A stretch of DNA of 64,000 nucleotides from G963422745 sp963422745 (GCA_963422745.1 OY730477.1:2108001-2172000); one strand, 5' to 3'. Positions 17,779 to 27,034 are shown, numbered from the stretch's first letter. The notes: a model not told the origin generated them from the letters alone. Program-made: numbers and translations.

Positions 17779-19731
17779 TCACCGCCACGGCGTGTGTTCC
17801 TCAAGGAGCGCAATCGGAATGTCAACGTGGCGGGCACGCAGCCACTCCCCCAGCGACTTTGCCTGGCCATCCTGGCGGGTCGACGCGGCCACACCTTCTT
17901 GCAAGATGCCGTAGATCACGAAGTTAATCGCCGCAATGTTAGACAGCAGGTGCCGTTCGATCTCAAGCTCGGCCGCTTCAGGCAGCAACTCACGGAGCCG
18001 CTCAACGGTCATCGTTTCTGAAAGCCACAAGTAGGCAGCTTCGGATCGGGTGAACAGTCCGAGGTTGGCGTTGGGGCCCTTGTCGCCCGAGCGTGCCCCA
18101 ACAATCGTCCCGAGCGGAACCCGCCGGACCTTTACGGTCGTGACAGGATCGACTCCTTTGCGCGGAGGCACCTGTCCCGCGGTGCCACCCTGACCCACGG
18201 GCATAGCAGCCGCTGATGTGGTGGTGCGCGGAGGCACCTGTCCCGCGGTGCCACCCTGACCCACGGGCATAGCAGCCGCTGATGTGGTGGTGCGCGGAGG
18301 CACCTGTCCCGCAATGCCACCCTGACCCGATAAGCCATCGAATGCAGCGCGGGCGGACCGGCTCGCACCCTGCGGAGCGGTCGATTCGATGACGGTGCTG
18401 CCAGCGTCGAGCATCACCACCTGTTGAGGTACGACATCTGCGGGCACCAACGCCGAGGTGTGCACCCCGAAGGGTTTGGCCAGCCCACCCCGACCCAAGC
18501 CGTAGAATCCGGGAATGGTCGCCAGCGCAAGCTCGTTGACGGCAACGCCAATCGCCTTGCATTTGCGCTCGTCTCGATCCTTGACCGTGATTCGCCACGA
18601 TGCTGTGGCCGCTTCGTTCGAGTTCGGGTCGTCATGGTCGGTGCGCACAACGGTGGTTGTGACACTCTCGAAGTCTCCGGGTTCGACAGGCGCGGCCCGC
18701 CAAAAGGCCTGCCGCACGAGTTCGGCCTTAGCTTCGATGTCAATACCGGTGAGTGCGATTGCGATGTCGCTGCGATACCCACCCCAGGCGTTCATCGACA
18801 CTTTGAGCGTGTCCGGCGGGGGTTCACCGGTGACCTCACGGATCGCTATGCGGTCGGGCGCCAAACGGTCTAAACGGATGCTGTCGAAGCGTGCAGTAAC
18901 ATCCGGGCCGAGGTAACGAGGACCGCCGATCTCATACAGCAACTGCGAGGTGACGGTGCCGATGGTGACTGCGCCACCCGTTCCGGGATGTTTGGTGATG
19001 ACCGACGACCCATCCGAGGCCACCTCTGCGATAGGGAACCCGGCACGTTCAAGTCCTGAGATCTCCTGAAAAAAGGAGTAGTTTCCGCCTGTCGCCTGCG
19101 TTCCGCATTCGATGACGTGGCCTGCGACAACCGCTCCGGCTAGCTGGTCCCAGTCGTCGCGGGCCCAGCCGTGATGCCATGCCGCCGGACCGCAGACCAC
19201 GGCAGCGTCGGTTGTGCGGCCGGTTACGACAATGTCGGCCCCTGAGGCGAGCGCCTCAACGATCCCCCAGCACCCGATGTAGGCGTTGGCTGAAATGTAA
19301 TCGGCCTCCGACACAGGCGACCCAGTTTCGAGATCGACGAGTTCCACACCAGCGGCACGAAGTTCAGCGATGCGCCCCATCAGGTTGTCGCCGTTGACGT
19401 AGGCGACTCTGGGAGCGAGACCGAGCCTGTCGCCAATATCTGCGACAGCTTCGGCGCACTGCCTCACATCGAGCCCTCCGGCATTGGACACGACCTTGAT
19501 GCCACGATCCAGGCAGTTGCCCATGACCTGCTCCATCTGGGTGAGAAAGGTTCGGGCGTAACCACCGCCGGGACGTTTCGCTCTGGTCCGCGCAAGGATC
19601 AACATCGTGAGTTCGGCCAGCCAGTCGCCGGTGAGCGCATCGATTGGGCCGCCTTGCACCATCTCTTGGGCCGCTGAGAGTCGATCCCCGTAGAAACCAG
19701 AGCAATTCGCGATCCTGATCGGATTGGTCAT
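17779..19731 (-). CDS. AtuA (acyclic terpene utilization, DUF1446) family protein
   Basis: A 650-residue protein. Residues 1 to about 440 are the DUF1446/AtuA domain (IANCSGFYGDR at the start, then KVVSNAGGLD, CWGIVEALASGADIVVTGRTTDAA and KHPGTGGAVTIGTVTSQLLYEIGGP). The C-terminal 100 residues are the AtuA-like small domain, marked by VPLGTIVGARSGDKGPNANLGLF. Between them lies a linker of two identical 22-residue units plus a partial one (GQGGTAGQVPPRTTTSAAAM). AtuA is needed for growth on acyclic terpenes in Pseudomonas, but its reaction is not established. Neighbouring carboxylase, hydratase and dehydrogenase genes copy the atu gene set. Start ATG overlaps the carboxylase alpha gene by four bases. 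Confidence 0.9.
   Translation of the reverse strand: MTNPIRIANCSGFYGDRLSAAQEMVQGGPIDALTGDWLAELTMLILARTRAKRPGGGYARTFLTQMEQVMGNCLDRGIKVVSNAGGLDVRQCAEAVADIGDRLGLAPRVAYVNGDNLMGRIAELRAAGVELVDLETGSPVSEADYISANAYIGCWGIVEALASGADIVVTGRTTDAAVVCGPAAWHHGWARDDWDQLAGAVVAGHVIECGTQATGGNYSFFQEISGLERAGFPIAEVASDGSSVITKHPGTGGAVTIGTVTSQLLYEIGGPRYLGPDVTARFDSIRLDRLAPDRIAIREVTGEPPPDTLKVSMNAWGGYRSDIAIALTGIDIEAKAELVRQAFWRAAPVEPGDFESVTTTVVRTDHDDPNSNEAATASWRITVKDRDERKCKAIGVAVNELALATIPGFYGLGRGGLAKPFGVHTSALVPADVVPQQVVMLDAGSTVIESTAPQGASRSARAAFDGLSGQGGIAGQVPPRTTTSAAAMPVGQGGTAGQVPPRTTTSAAAMPVGQGGTAGQVPPRKGVDPVTTVKVRRVPLGTIVGARSGDKGPNANLGLFTRSEAAYLWLSETMTVERLRELLPEAAELEIERHLLSNIAAINFVIYGILQEGVAASTRQDGQAKSLGEWLRARHVDIPIALLEEHTPWR
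18162..18329 (-). repeat. 66-bp tandem repeat inside the AtuA-family gene
   Basis: Units begin with GCGGAGGCACCTGTCCCGC at 18162, 18228 and 18294. The first two are the same over all 66 bp. The third matches only over about the first 36 bp. Confidence 0.93.
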
Positions 19732-22055
19732 GGCCGCCCCCGGGGTTCGCTGGTGCCTGTTTCGCTAGTACCTGGTTCGCTGGCATCATCGGTCATGGCC
19801 GTCCCTGGGGTTTGCTGGCACCGGGGTTCGCCCGTATCTGGCTCGTTGGCATCATCGGGCATGGCCGTCCCTGGGGTTTGCTGGCCCCGCGGTTCGCCAG
19901 TACCTGGTTCGCTGGCATCATCGGTCATGTCCGATTCGTTTGGATCGTCGATGTTCAACAGCAACGCACCATTTTCGACCTGCTCGCCGACAGCAACGCG
20001 AACCTCAGTGACGGTACCCGAGAAGGGCGCAACTATGTGATGCTCCATTTTCATCGCCTCGAGCACGACGAGTATGTCGCCGACCTCAACGCGGTCCCCC
20101 GCCTCACAACGCACCGCCGACACGATCCCTGGCATCGGAGCCGCTAGCGCACCTGTTGGTGGCTCCGCTCCAGGAAGAGCAAATCGGGGCTGCAGCGTAA
20201 ACGACACAGTCGTGGCAGCTGTTTGGACATGCACCCGTTCGCCGACGATAGTCACAGCCCCAACAGACCGGACGCCGTCAATTTCAAGGTCGAGGCCAAA
20301 GGGCCCATTTCCATGGATTCGCACGATCGACCCGTTCGCTAACTCGAATGCGCCATCTCGGCGTGCACGATAAGCAACCTCAACTGAGTCATCGCTGCTG
20401 TTCGTACGAAACGAGACGCGTTCGGGCGGTAACACGGCGTTGCGCCAGTTAGATGGAGCGAACCCCCAAACATGATCGTTGGTCCGGTTGCGGACCTGAA
20501 GTGCCATCGCTGCGGCTATCGCCGCGGTGGAAATGTCATGAGCGACAATTTCGGGCCGCACCCGTTCGATGAAATCGGTTGTGGTGTCCCCCGCGAGAAA
20601 CGCACGGTGGCGAAGAGTGGCCACCAAGAAGTCACGGTTGGTCGTCACTCCGGCTAAATGGAGCCTTTCCAACGCCAGCGCCAGCCGCCCAGCCGCCTCT
20701 GGCCTGCTGGGGCCGTGCGCCACGACCTTGGCTATCATCGGGTCGAAGTCGACGCCGATCACCGATCCCGCCTCCACTCCAGAATCCCAACGCACGGCGG
20801 GATCCTCAGCGGGTCGGAACGCTTCGAGGGTGCCGGTGGCGGGAAGGAAGTCGCTGTCGGGATCCTCGGCATAGAGGCGAGCTTCAATCGCATGGCCGTG
20901 CCTGGAGACGGTGTCGTAGCCGATCGGTTCGCCGTTTGCGATGCGTATTTGCTCACGAACGAGGTCGATCCCGGTAACGGCTTCTGTAACGGGATGCTCC
21001 ACCTGTAGCCGGGTGTTGACCTCACAAAAGAAGAACTCCCCGGTGTCGCTGACGAGGAATTCCACGGTTCCAGCGGAGGTGTAGCCAATGGCTCTAGCCA
21101 AGGCAATAGAGGCTTCGCCCATGGCTTCGCGCAGCTCCGGGTTGAGTGCCGGTGACGGAGCCTCCTCGATAATCTTTTGGTGCCTTCTTTGGATTGAGCA
21201 TTCCCGCTCGCCCAGGTGCACGATGTTGCCTACAGAGTCGCCGAGAATCTGGATCTCAACGTGGCGCGCACCAAGTAGGCATCGCTCCAGAAAGACCCGA
21301 TCGTCGCCGAATCCCGAAAGCGCCTCCCGCCGAGCTGAGCTCACCGCCGAGACGAGGTCATCGGGTGAAGCCACGATCCGCATGCCTTTGCCGCCACCTC
21401 CCGCCGCGGCCTTGACGAGCAGCGGGTAACCGATCTCGTCACCTGCAGCCTTAACAGCAGCTTCGGAGTTCGCCGCCTGGTCCGAGTCGGCCGCTGTAGC
21501 TGGACCCGTCGGGCGATCGTGATCCGTACCGCTGTTTGATGCCAAGGCCCACGGCACGGGAACAAATGCCAGGGTCGGCACACCCGCCTCAATAGCTTTG
21601 GCCTTGGCCAGCATCTTGTCAGCCATCGACTCAATGACATCTGGGCTGGGTCCCACCCATATCAGTCCGGCGTCTATAACGGCGCGGGCGAAATCCGCGT
21701 TCTCGGACAAGAATCCGTAGCCGGGGTGGACCGAATCCGCACCTGCACGAACCGCTGCCGCCAGCAGAGAAGCCGAATCGAGGTAACCGCCGGGCAGCCT
21801 CACGGCGATATCAGCCTCGGTCACGAAGGGTGCGTCACTGTCGGCGTCGGCGAACACGGCCACACAGCGCATGCCCATGGTCCTCGCCGTGCGAAACACC
21901 CGGCGAGCGATCTCGCCTCGGTTGGCTACAAGCAACGACCGCTGCGATGCCTGGCTCGGTCGGATCTCATTCACGGACGGCATCTCGCTCACGGACGGCA
22001 TCTCGCTCACGGACGGCATCTCGCTCACAGACGGCATCTCGCTCACAGACGGCAT
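19728..22055 (-). CDS. Acyl-CoA carboxylase alpha subunit (biotin carboxylase + biotin carrier)
   Basis: The biotin carboxylase domain begins at LLVANRGEIARRVFRTAR and has KAAAGGGGKGMRIV and FFFCEVNTRLQVEHPVTE. The biotin carrier domain near the C-terminus has EAMKMEH (the biotinylated Lys) and ends VENGALLLNIDDP. It carboxylates its own biotin with ATP and bicarbonate for the beta subunit encoded upstream. After the carrier domain comes a repetitive tail of about 60 residues with TDDASEPGTGEP-type units. At the front, an 18-bp repeat gives MPSVSE units, each with its own ATG (22055, 22037, 22019, 22001, 21983). I take the first ATG after the beta stop; a start at 22127 would overlap beta by 67 bp. 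Whether it makes a geranyl-, methylcrotonyl- or propionyl-CoA carboxylase cannot be told. Confidence 0.92.
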   Translation of the reverse strand: MPSVSEMPSVSEMPSVSEMPSVSEMPSVNEIRPSQASQRSLLVANRGEIARRVFRTARTMGMRCVAVFADADSDAPFVTEADIAVRLPGGYLDSASLLAAAVRAGADSVHPGYGFLSENADFARAVIDAGLIWVGPSPDVIESMADKMLAKAKAIEAGVPTLAFVPVPWALASNSGTDHDRPTGPATAADSDQAANSEAAVKAAGDEIGYPLLVKAAAGGGGKGMRIVASPDDLVSAVSSARREALSGFGDDRVFLERCLLGARHVEIQILGDSVGNIVHLGERECSIQRRHQKIIEEAPSPALNPELREAMGEASIALARAIGYTSAGTVEFLVSDTGEFFFCEVNTRLQVEHPVTEAVTGIDLVREQIRIANGEPIGYDTVSRHGHAIEARLYAEDPDSDFLPATGTLEAFRPAEDPAVRWDSGVEAGSVIGVDFDPMIAKVVAHGPSRPEAAGRLALALERLHLAGVTTNRDFLVATLRHRAFLAGDTTTDFIERVRPEIVAHDISTAAIAAAMALQVRNRTNDHVWGFAPSNWRNAVLPPERVSFRTNSSDDSVEVAYRARRDGAFELANGSIVRIHGNGPFGLDLEIDGVRSVGAVTIVGERVHVQTAATTVSFTLQPRFALPGAEPPTGALAAPMPGIVSAVRCEAGDRVEVGDILVVLEAMKMEHHIVAPFSGTVTEVRVAVGEQVENGALLLNIDDPNESDMTDDASEPGTGEPRGQQTPGTAMPDDANEPDTGEPRCQQTPGTAMTDDASEPGTSETGTSEPRGRP
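19735..19930 (-). repeat. 66-bp repeat spanning the alpha-subunit tail and AtuA start
   Basis: GGCATCATCGG(T/G)CATGGCCGTC recurs at 19782, 19848 and 19914, exactly 66 bp apart. The units contain a copy of the stop/start junction (GGCCATGACC) between this gene and the next. Because of the frame, the upstream copies are read as GTAMTDDASE instead of stopping. Confidence 0.88.
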
Positions 22056-22078
22056 CTCGCTCACAGACGGAACACTCC
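21975..22078 (-). repeat. 18-bp repeat with a start codon in each unit, at the front of the alpha-subunit gene
   Basis: GACGGCATCTCGCTCAC(A/G) (+ strand) is repeated about six times. Each unit codes for MPSVSE and offers an in-frame ATG preceded by GTGAGCGAG. Confidence 0.93.
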
Positions 22079-23809
22079 GTAGCCCTCTGCGCCTTCGATT
22101 CGGCGGTTCCTCACGATGCTGAGACACATGCCGAGCACTGTTCGAGTGTCGCGAGGGTCGATGATGCCATCGTCGGTAATGGCACCTGTTGCCCTCAGCG
22201 CCAGCGATCCCTTTTCTTGGGCTGCCTCGGCCGCGGCGACCATCTTGGCGTCGGATTCCTCGTCGAATTCCACCCCGGCTCGTGCGGCTTGGCCCCGGCG
22301 CACCTCAGACATGACGCCTGCGATCTGCTTGGGGCCCATAACCGCGATCTTGGCTGTGGGCCATAGGAACGTGAACCGGTTGCCAAAAGCACGACCGGAC
22401 ATGCCGTAGGTGCCAGCTCCGTAGGACGAACCGATGATGACGGTGAGGTGCGGAACCGTGGAGTTGGTGACCGCATTGATCATCTGCGATCCCTTCTTGA
22501 TGATCCCGTCGGCCTCAAAGTCCTTTCCGACCACGTAGCCGGTGATGTTCTGAAGAAAGACGAGGGGAACGTCGATCTGGTTGCATAACTGAATGAAGTG
22601 GGCTGCTTTTTGCGCGGAGTCTGGATAGATAACCCCGTTGTTTCCCAACACACCCACTTCATGTCCGTGTATGCAAGCCCATCCGCACACCATTGTGGAC
22701 CCGAACCTGGGTTTGAAGTCCTCAAAACGTGACCCGTCAACGACACGAGCGATCACTTCGCGAATCTCAACTGGTTTGGATAGGTCCTTGCCAACGATGC
22801 CCAGCAATTCCTCGGGATCCTGCAACGGCTCCTCGGCCAATGATGCGAGATGATCTTCGCGATGTTGCACCTGCGGGGTCGACACTGTGTGTTGGTCGGC
22901 GTGTTTGCGTACCGTGGGCTGGTCGGCGGGTTTGCGCCAGTTGAGGTGCGACACGACCTCACGGCATATGCGGATGGCGTCCATCTCGTCTTCTGCGAGG
23001 TACTCCGCTAGGCCCGATACTTCGGCGTGTTTGCGGGCCCCACCAATCGTCTCAGAGTCGGCAATCTCGCCGGTCGCCATCTTGACAAGGGGCGGACCGG
23101 CCAGAAATGCATAGGTCTGTTCGGTGATGAAGATGTTGTAGTCGCTCAGGCCGGGTTGGTATGCGCCGCCCGCGGTGGACGAACCGAAAGTGACGCACAC
23201 GGTCGGGATGCGCATCTTGGACAGCTCAATCATCTCGTAGAAGAAGCGTCCGGTCTCGGCGAAATGGCTGGGATTGGCAGCGCTCCCGAAGGCGCCGTGC
23301 GGACTTGCTTTCGATTCGGCGCTGGCGGGCCGCTCGCCTCCAACTCGCAGGTCACCACCAGCGGATTCAACGAAACTGACGTAAGGGATTCGGTTGTCTC
23401 GGGCGATCTCAAGGGCTCGCATCCACTTCTTTGACGCATACGGTGTGAGCGCCCCGGCCATCACGGTTGGGTCGTTGCCCATAATCACGCATTCGACACC
23501 TGCGATGATGCCGATCCCGACGACCATGCCGCCACCGAGGCGGTACTGGCTGCCGTATCCAGCAAGGGGCGTGATCTCAAGAAAGGGAGTGTCGGGATCA
23601 ATGGCGTTTGCGATGCGTTCACGGATCGGGAGCTTGCCGCGGCTACGGTGCCGCGCAGTCGCCTTCTCGCCACCTCCGGCTGCGGCCATCTGCAACAACT
23701 CGTCATGGACGCTGAGCAATTCGCGCATGTCTGTAAGGTTCTGCGCGAACTGCGGACCCTTGGTGTCAAGCGTTGATGAGAGCGGCGAGGCCAACAGCGA
23801 ACGATTCAT
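22061..23809 (-). CDS. Acyl-CoA carboxylase beta (carboxyltransferase) subunit
   Basis: A 582-residue carboxyltransferase, usual length about 535. GKLPIRERI, YASKKWMRALEIA, FVESAGGDLR, FGSSTAGGAYQPGLSDY, LGNNGVIYPDSAQKAAHFIQLC, GSSYGAGTYGMSGR and the C-terminal EGYGVFRL all match the MCC/GCC/PCC beta family. The extra residues include RKPADQPTVRKHADQHTVS at about 296-314, from a 27-bp direct repeat at 22890-22940, placed in the linker between the two halves of the enzyme. It transfers CO2 from biotin of the alpha subunit to an acyl-CoA. It is the first gene of the minus-strand cluster; the gap before it holds a 10-C tract and the divergent TIGR03084 gene. Confidence 0.93.
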   Translation of the reverse strand: MNRSLLASPLSSTLDTKGPQFAQNLTDMRELLSVHDELLQMAAAGGGEKATARHRSRGKLPIRERIANAIDPDTPFLEITPLAGYGSQYRLGGGMVVGIGIIAGVECVIMGNDPTVMAGALTPYASKKWMRALEIARDNRIPYVSFVESAGGDLRVGGERPASAESKASPHGAFGSAANPSHFAETGRFFYEMIELSKMRIPTVCVTFGSSTAGGAYQPGLSDYNIFITEQTYAFLAGPPLVKMATGEIADSETIGGARKHAEVSGLAEYLAEDEMDAIRICREVVSHLNWRKPADQPTVRKHADQHTVSTPQVQHREDHLASLAEEPLQDPEELLGIVGKDLSKPVEIREVIARVVDGSRFEDFKPRFGSTMVCGWACIHGHEVGVLGNNGVIYPDSAQKAAHFIQLCNQIDVPLVFLQNITGYVVGKDFEADGIIKKGSQMINAVTNSTVPHLTVIIGSSYGAGTYGMSGRAFGNRFTFLWPTAKIAVMGPKQIAGVMSEVRRGQAARAGVEFDEESDAKMVAAAEAAQEKGSLALRATGAITDDGIIDPRDTRTVLGMCLSIVRNRRIEGAEGYGVFRL

Positions 23810-23895
23810 CCCCGCCCAAACTAGCGGTAGTGGTCACAGGCGTTGTAGACGGATGGTGAGTGATTGGGTTTGGTTGAAGCGTGCACAAACTGATA

Positions 23896-23905
23896 CCCCC
23901 CCCCC
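23896..23905 (+). repeat. 10-C homopolymer in a divergent promoter gap
   Basis: Ten consecutive C in the 140-bp gap between the carboxylase beta gene (-) and the TIGR03084 gene (+). Length changes here would alter promoter spacing, not a coding frame. Confidence 0.88.
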
Positions 23906-23949
23906 GGGTGTTACGAAGATGACATCACGAAAGTGACACACTGTCGGAT

Positions 23950-24753
23950 ATGAAGCCCACGGTTCGTTCCATCACATCGGACATGGTCGCCGAGCAACGT
24001 TCGCTTGATCTGATTGTCGCCGGACTTAATGACGAGCAGTGGAGTCTGCCGACGCCGTCACCGCGTTGGGCTGTGCGTGACCAGATCGCTCATCTTGCGT
24101 TCTTTGATGAGCATGCCGCTGTATCAATCAACGAACCTGAGGCGTTCGCTGAGCATCGCAACGACTTCATCCAGCGGGTGTCCGGATCCGTAGGAGCCGC
24201 CGAGGAAGTGCAATTTGAACGGACCCGGTTGATGTCGCCCAGCCAGCTCTTAGAACATTGGCGCAGCCAACGGGACCGGCTGGCCGAAGCAGCCACGAAA
24301 TGCACCGACAGCGACCGCATTGAATGGTACGGACCGTCTATGGGCGCAAGGTCGTTTCTCACCGCTCGATTGATGGAAACCTGGGCTCATGGCCGAGACG
24401 TCTGTGACGCAGTGGGCGCAGACCCAGAACCAACCGATCGTCTGCGACACATCGCCCAGCTCGGCTACATCACGCGCCGTTGGACCTACCTGAACCGTGG
24501 TCTGCGTGTTCCTGAAGGTGATGTTCGGGTTGATCTCGAATCACCGTCGGGGGATGCCTGGACGTGGGGTCCACCAGACGCCGAGTCACAGGTTCAGGGC
24601 AAGGCACTGGATTTCTGCCTCGTCACTGCGCAACGCCGCAACGTCGCAGACACTGCACTCACCATTGAAGGGTCTGCTGCACACGACTGGCTCAACAAGG
24701 CGCAACTGTTTGCCGGTCCCCCATCGGATCCTCCACCTGCCCAAAAGAGATAG
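23950..24753 (+). CDS. TIGR03084 family (DinB/maleylpyruvate-isomerase fold) protein
   Basis: A 267-residue four-helix metal-binding protein. WAVRDQIAHLAFFDEHAA holds the first conserved His, and METWAHGRDVCDA the E and H of the second and third ligands. LTARLMETWAHG and a C-terminal LDFCLVTAQRRN are typical of TIGR03084, which is largely actinobacterial and often lies beside AtuA-family genes, as here. The reaction is unknown; thiol-dependent isomerase or transferase activity is usual for the fold. The last 70 bp are echoed three times in the following repeat region. Confidence 0.9.
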   Translation: MKPTVRSITSDMVAEQRSLDLIVAGLNDEQWSLPTPSPRWAVRDQIAHLAFFDEHAAVSINEPEAFAEHRNDFIQRVSGSVGAAEEVQFERTRLMSPSQLLEHWRSQRDRLAEAATKCTDSDRIEWYGPSMGARSFLTARLMETWAHGRDVCDAVGADPEPTDRLRHIAQLGYITRRWTYLNRGLRVPEGDVRVDLESPSGDAWTWGPPDAESQVQGKALDFCLVTAQRRNVADTALTIEGSAAHDWLNKAQLFAGPPSDPPPAQKR

Positions 24754-25583
24754 ACACCCCCTCCCCGGAAGAAACAGACACGCGCCCAGAGGAAATAGGC
24801 ACGCCCACAAGAAATAGACACACGCCCGGAGGAAATTGGCATCCGAAAGGCCAGCCAAATGGTTGGATTGGTGGCTCAACAAAGCGCAACTATTTGCCCG
24901 TCCACGTGCCCGGAGGAGATAGGCACGCCCGGATGAGATAGGCATCCCCCGGAAGAAACAGGCACGCGCCCGGATTATATGGGCATGTGCCTAAAGGAAG
25001 TGAGCACACGCCCGGATGGATAGGCCCCTCCTCGCAAGAAATGTGCACCCGCCCAGAAAATAAGCACCCGCCCAGAAGAATTAGGCATCCGAAAGGCCAG
25101 CCAAATGGTCGGATTAGCACCTCAACAAAGCGCAACTATTTGCCCCTCCATGCACCCGGAGAATATAGGCACCCAAGCAGATGGGCACCCGCCCGGCGGA
25201 AGTAGGCACGCCCGCATGAGACAGGCACGCCCTCCCCGGAAGAAACAGGCACGCGCCCGGATTATATGGGCATGTGCCTAAAGGAAATGAGCACCCGCCC
25301 GGATGAGATAGGCGCCCCTCCCCGCAAGAAATGTGCACCCGCCCAGAAGAATAGGGCATACGCCCGACTAGCCAAATGATTGGATTGGCGGCTCAACAAA
25401 GCGCAACTACTTGCCGGTCCCCCATCGGACCCTCGCCCAAGAAATAGGCACCCGCCCGAATAAAACTAGCGCGCCCGGAAAATAGGCACCCTCCCAGAAG
25501 AACCAGGCACCCCCACAACAAATGGGCACCCGCCCAGAGAAATAGGCGATCTATTCGATGGTGGCCAAGAGTTAGTCTCAAGT
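24754..25583. repeat. 830-bp repeat region with three copies of the TIGR03084 gene tail
   Basis: CTCAACAAAGCGCAACTA and its flanks occur at about 24875, 25119 and 25393, each a copy of the TIGR03084 3' end (CTCAACAAGGCGCAACTG near 24691). The first two copies are 244 bp apart. Between them are many short degenerate units of the type GGAAATAGGCACGCCCG. The region is full of stop codons in most frames. No gene is seen. Confidence 0.88.
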
Positions 25584-26489
25584 TCAGCTATGGCTGGCCA
25601 TTTCCATGACAATCCCATCTAGGATGTCGGACTCGCTCACCAGGCACTCCCGAAAATCAAAGTAGCGCATCGTCTTGACGAGAATGCACAAACCGCCGAC
25701 GATCACATCAACACGTTTAGGTTCCAGACCTGGGTTGTGGATCCGGTCGGCACGCGACTCAGTAACGAGTGTGCGGTAGACGTCTTCAACGGCGGCCTTA
25801 GTTAAGCGGTAGTGATGGAGCCGATCACGGTCGTATTTCGCCAATCCGATCTCCACCGCCGCGGTAGCCGAGACAGTACCTGCCAAACCAACGAAGGTTC
25901 GTGCATCTGCAAGTCTTGGAATCAAACGGGCCACATCGTCGAGATGAGCTTCCGTTACCGAAAGACACGCCAGAAGTTCCTCGGGTAAAGGTGGATCGTG
26001 CTCAATGTAGGTCTCGGTCAATCGAACACAACCGATATCACAAGAAACGGCTGATTCTGTTTGTGTTGTTCCGAACACAAACTCGCTAGAGCCTCCACCA
26101 ATGTCGACAACAAGAAAAGGGCCATCAGCCGGTTCGAGTTCGGTAGTCGCCCCCAAAAAGGAGAGCTGACCTTCCTGCAAGCCGGTTAGCAGCTCTGGAC
26201 GAACCCCGATCTCGGCCTCTACCAGGTCGAAGAACTCCTCACGGTTGGATGCATCGCGGCACGCCGACGTCGCGACAGCACGAACCCTGGTGACGCCGTG
26301 GCGATCCATCGCCGTCCGGTACTGCCCAAGACACTTCAGTACCCGCCCGATCGCTTCGGGAGCCAATTCATTGGTGGCGTCAATTCCCTGCCCAAGGCGG
26401 GTGATAGTCATCGTTCGGTCGAACGAATCACCGTTGTGGATAAGCATTCGAGTCGAGTTCGTTCCGATGTCGATAGCTGCAACCTTCAC
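25584..26489 (-). CDS. ppx: Ppx/GppA family exopolyphosphatase
   Basis: A 301-residue protein, the short actinobacterial Ppx1 type. AAIDIGTNSTRMLI is the phosphate-1 motif, ATSACRDASNREEFF and FLVVDIGGGSSEFVF the following ATPase-fold motifs, and FVGLAGTVSATAAVEIGL the adenosine-like motif. It should hydrolyse polyphosphate or pppGpp in the cytoplasm. ATG at 26489 overlaps the DUF501 stop by four bases. In many actinobacteria this pair follows eno and a FtsB/DivIC-like gene, which are absent here. Confidence 0.94.
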   Translation of the reverse strand: MKVAAIDIGTNSTRMLIHNGDSFDRTMTITRLGQGIDATNELAPEAIGRVLKCLGQYRTAMDRHGVTRVRAVATSACRDASNREEFFDLVEAEIGVRPELLTGLQEGQLSFLGATTELEPADGPFLVVDIGGGSSEFVFGTTQTESAVSCDIGCVRLTETYIEHDPPLPEELLACLSVTEAHLDDVARLIPRLADARTFVGLAGTVSATAAVEIGLAKYDRDRLHHYRLTKAAVEDVYRTLVTESRADRIHNPGLEPKRVDVIVGGLCILVKTMRYFDFRECLVSESDILDGIVMEMASHS

Positions 26490-27034
26490 AAAGCATTCTC
26501 CTGTGCATTACCGCGCACGTCGTCATTGAAGCTGGATCTCAGGTCAGAACGTTCGGTGCCTAGCTGATTCTGGGCTGAGCTCTCCGTGGCAGCGAGCTGA
26601 CTTGCCACCCAGCGACCGACCGGATCGTCACCCCCAGCGAGGTACCACGCATAGTGCGCATGCAAACATTTCACTCCTCGGCGAGTTCCTCCTACGCCGC
26701 CGCTTGGACGCGGTCCGCTGTGGTCCGCCGGTATGGCCGCATCGCGTTCGCTGGCATAGCGGTGATGAGCGTCGACGAGTTCGTCAGGATCCGCCGCCAT
26801 CTCGGCTTTACGCACCCCACCATCAGCTTCAAGTGCGCCGATAAGCCGACGCAGGGCGCTCCCTACCAGCCAATACCGGGTGGGCATCGGGCGACCCGAG
26901 TACAGCAGTGGAGCGTTGCGGATCACCACAGGAGCTTCGCCGTCGCGAACTACGACATCGTACTCTCCGGCGGGCTCGCGCCCTAACAGATGCGTCACCA
27001 ACCGGTGATCTTCCGACGACACCGTGGGCGACAC
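26486..27034 (-). CDS. DUF501 domain protein
   Basis: A 182-residue protein with the DUF501 signature GVKCLHAHYAWYLAGGDDPVGRWV at about residues 119-142, a Cys/His pair that may bind metal. LLGREPAGEYDVVVR and APLL.SGRPMPTRYWLVG are also typical. Its function is unknown. Its tight four-base overlap with ppx is conserved in Actinomycetota, which supports the taxonomic guess. The C-terminal 30 residues are poorly conserved and polar. Confidence 0.92.
   Translation of the reverse strand: MSPTVSSEDHRLVTHLLGREPAGEYDVVVRDGEAPVVIRNAPLLYSGRPMPTRYWLVGSALRRLIGALEADGGVRKAEMAADPDELVDAHHRYASERDAAIPADHSGPRPSGGVGGTRRGVKCLHAHYAWYLAGGDDPVGRWVASQLAATESSAQNQLGTERSDLRSSFNDDVRGNAQENAL

Noticed and set aside
24594..25581. 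Several minus-strand frames of 60-120 aa in the TIGR03084 tail repeats
   Set aside because: Cys/Gly/Pro-rich repetitive translations such as RACLFLPG; consistent with non-coding repeats.
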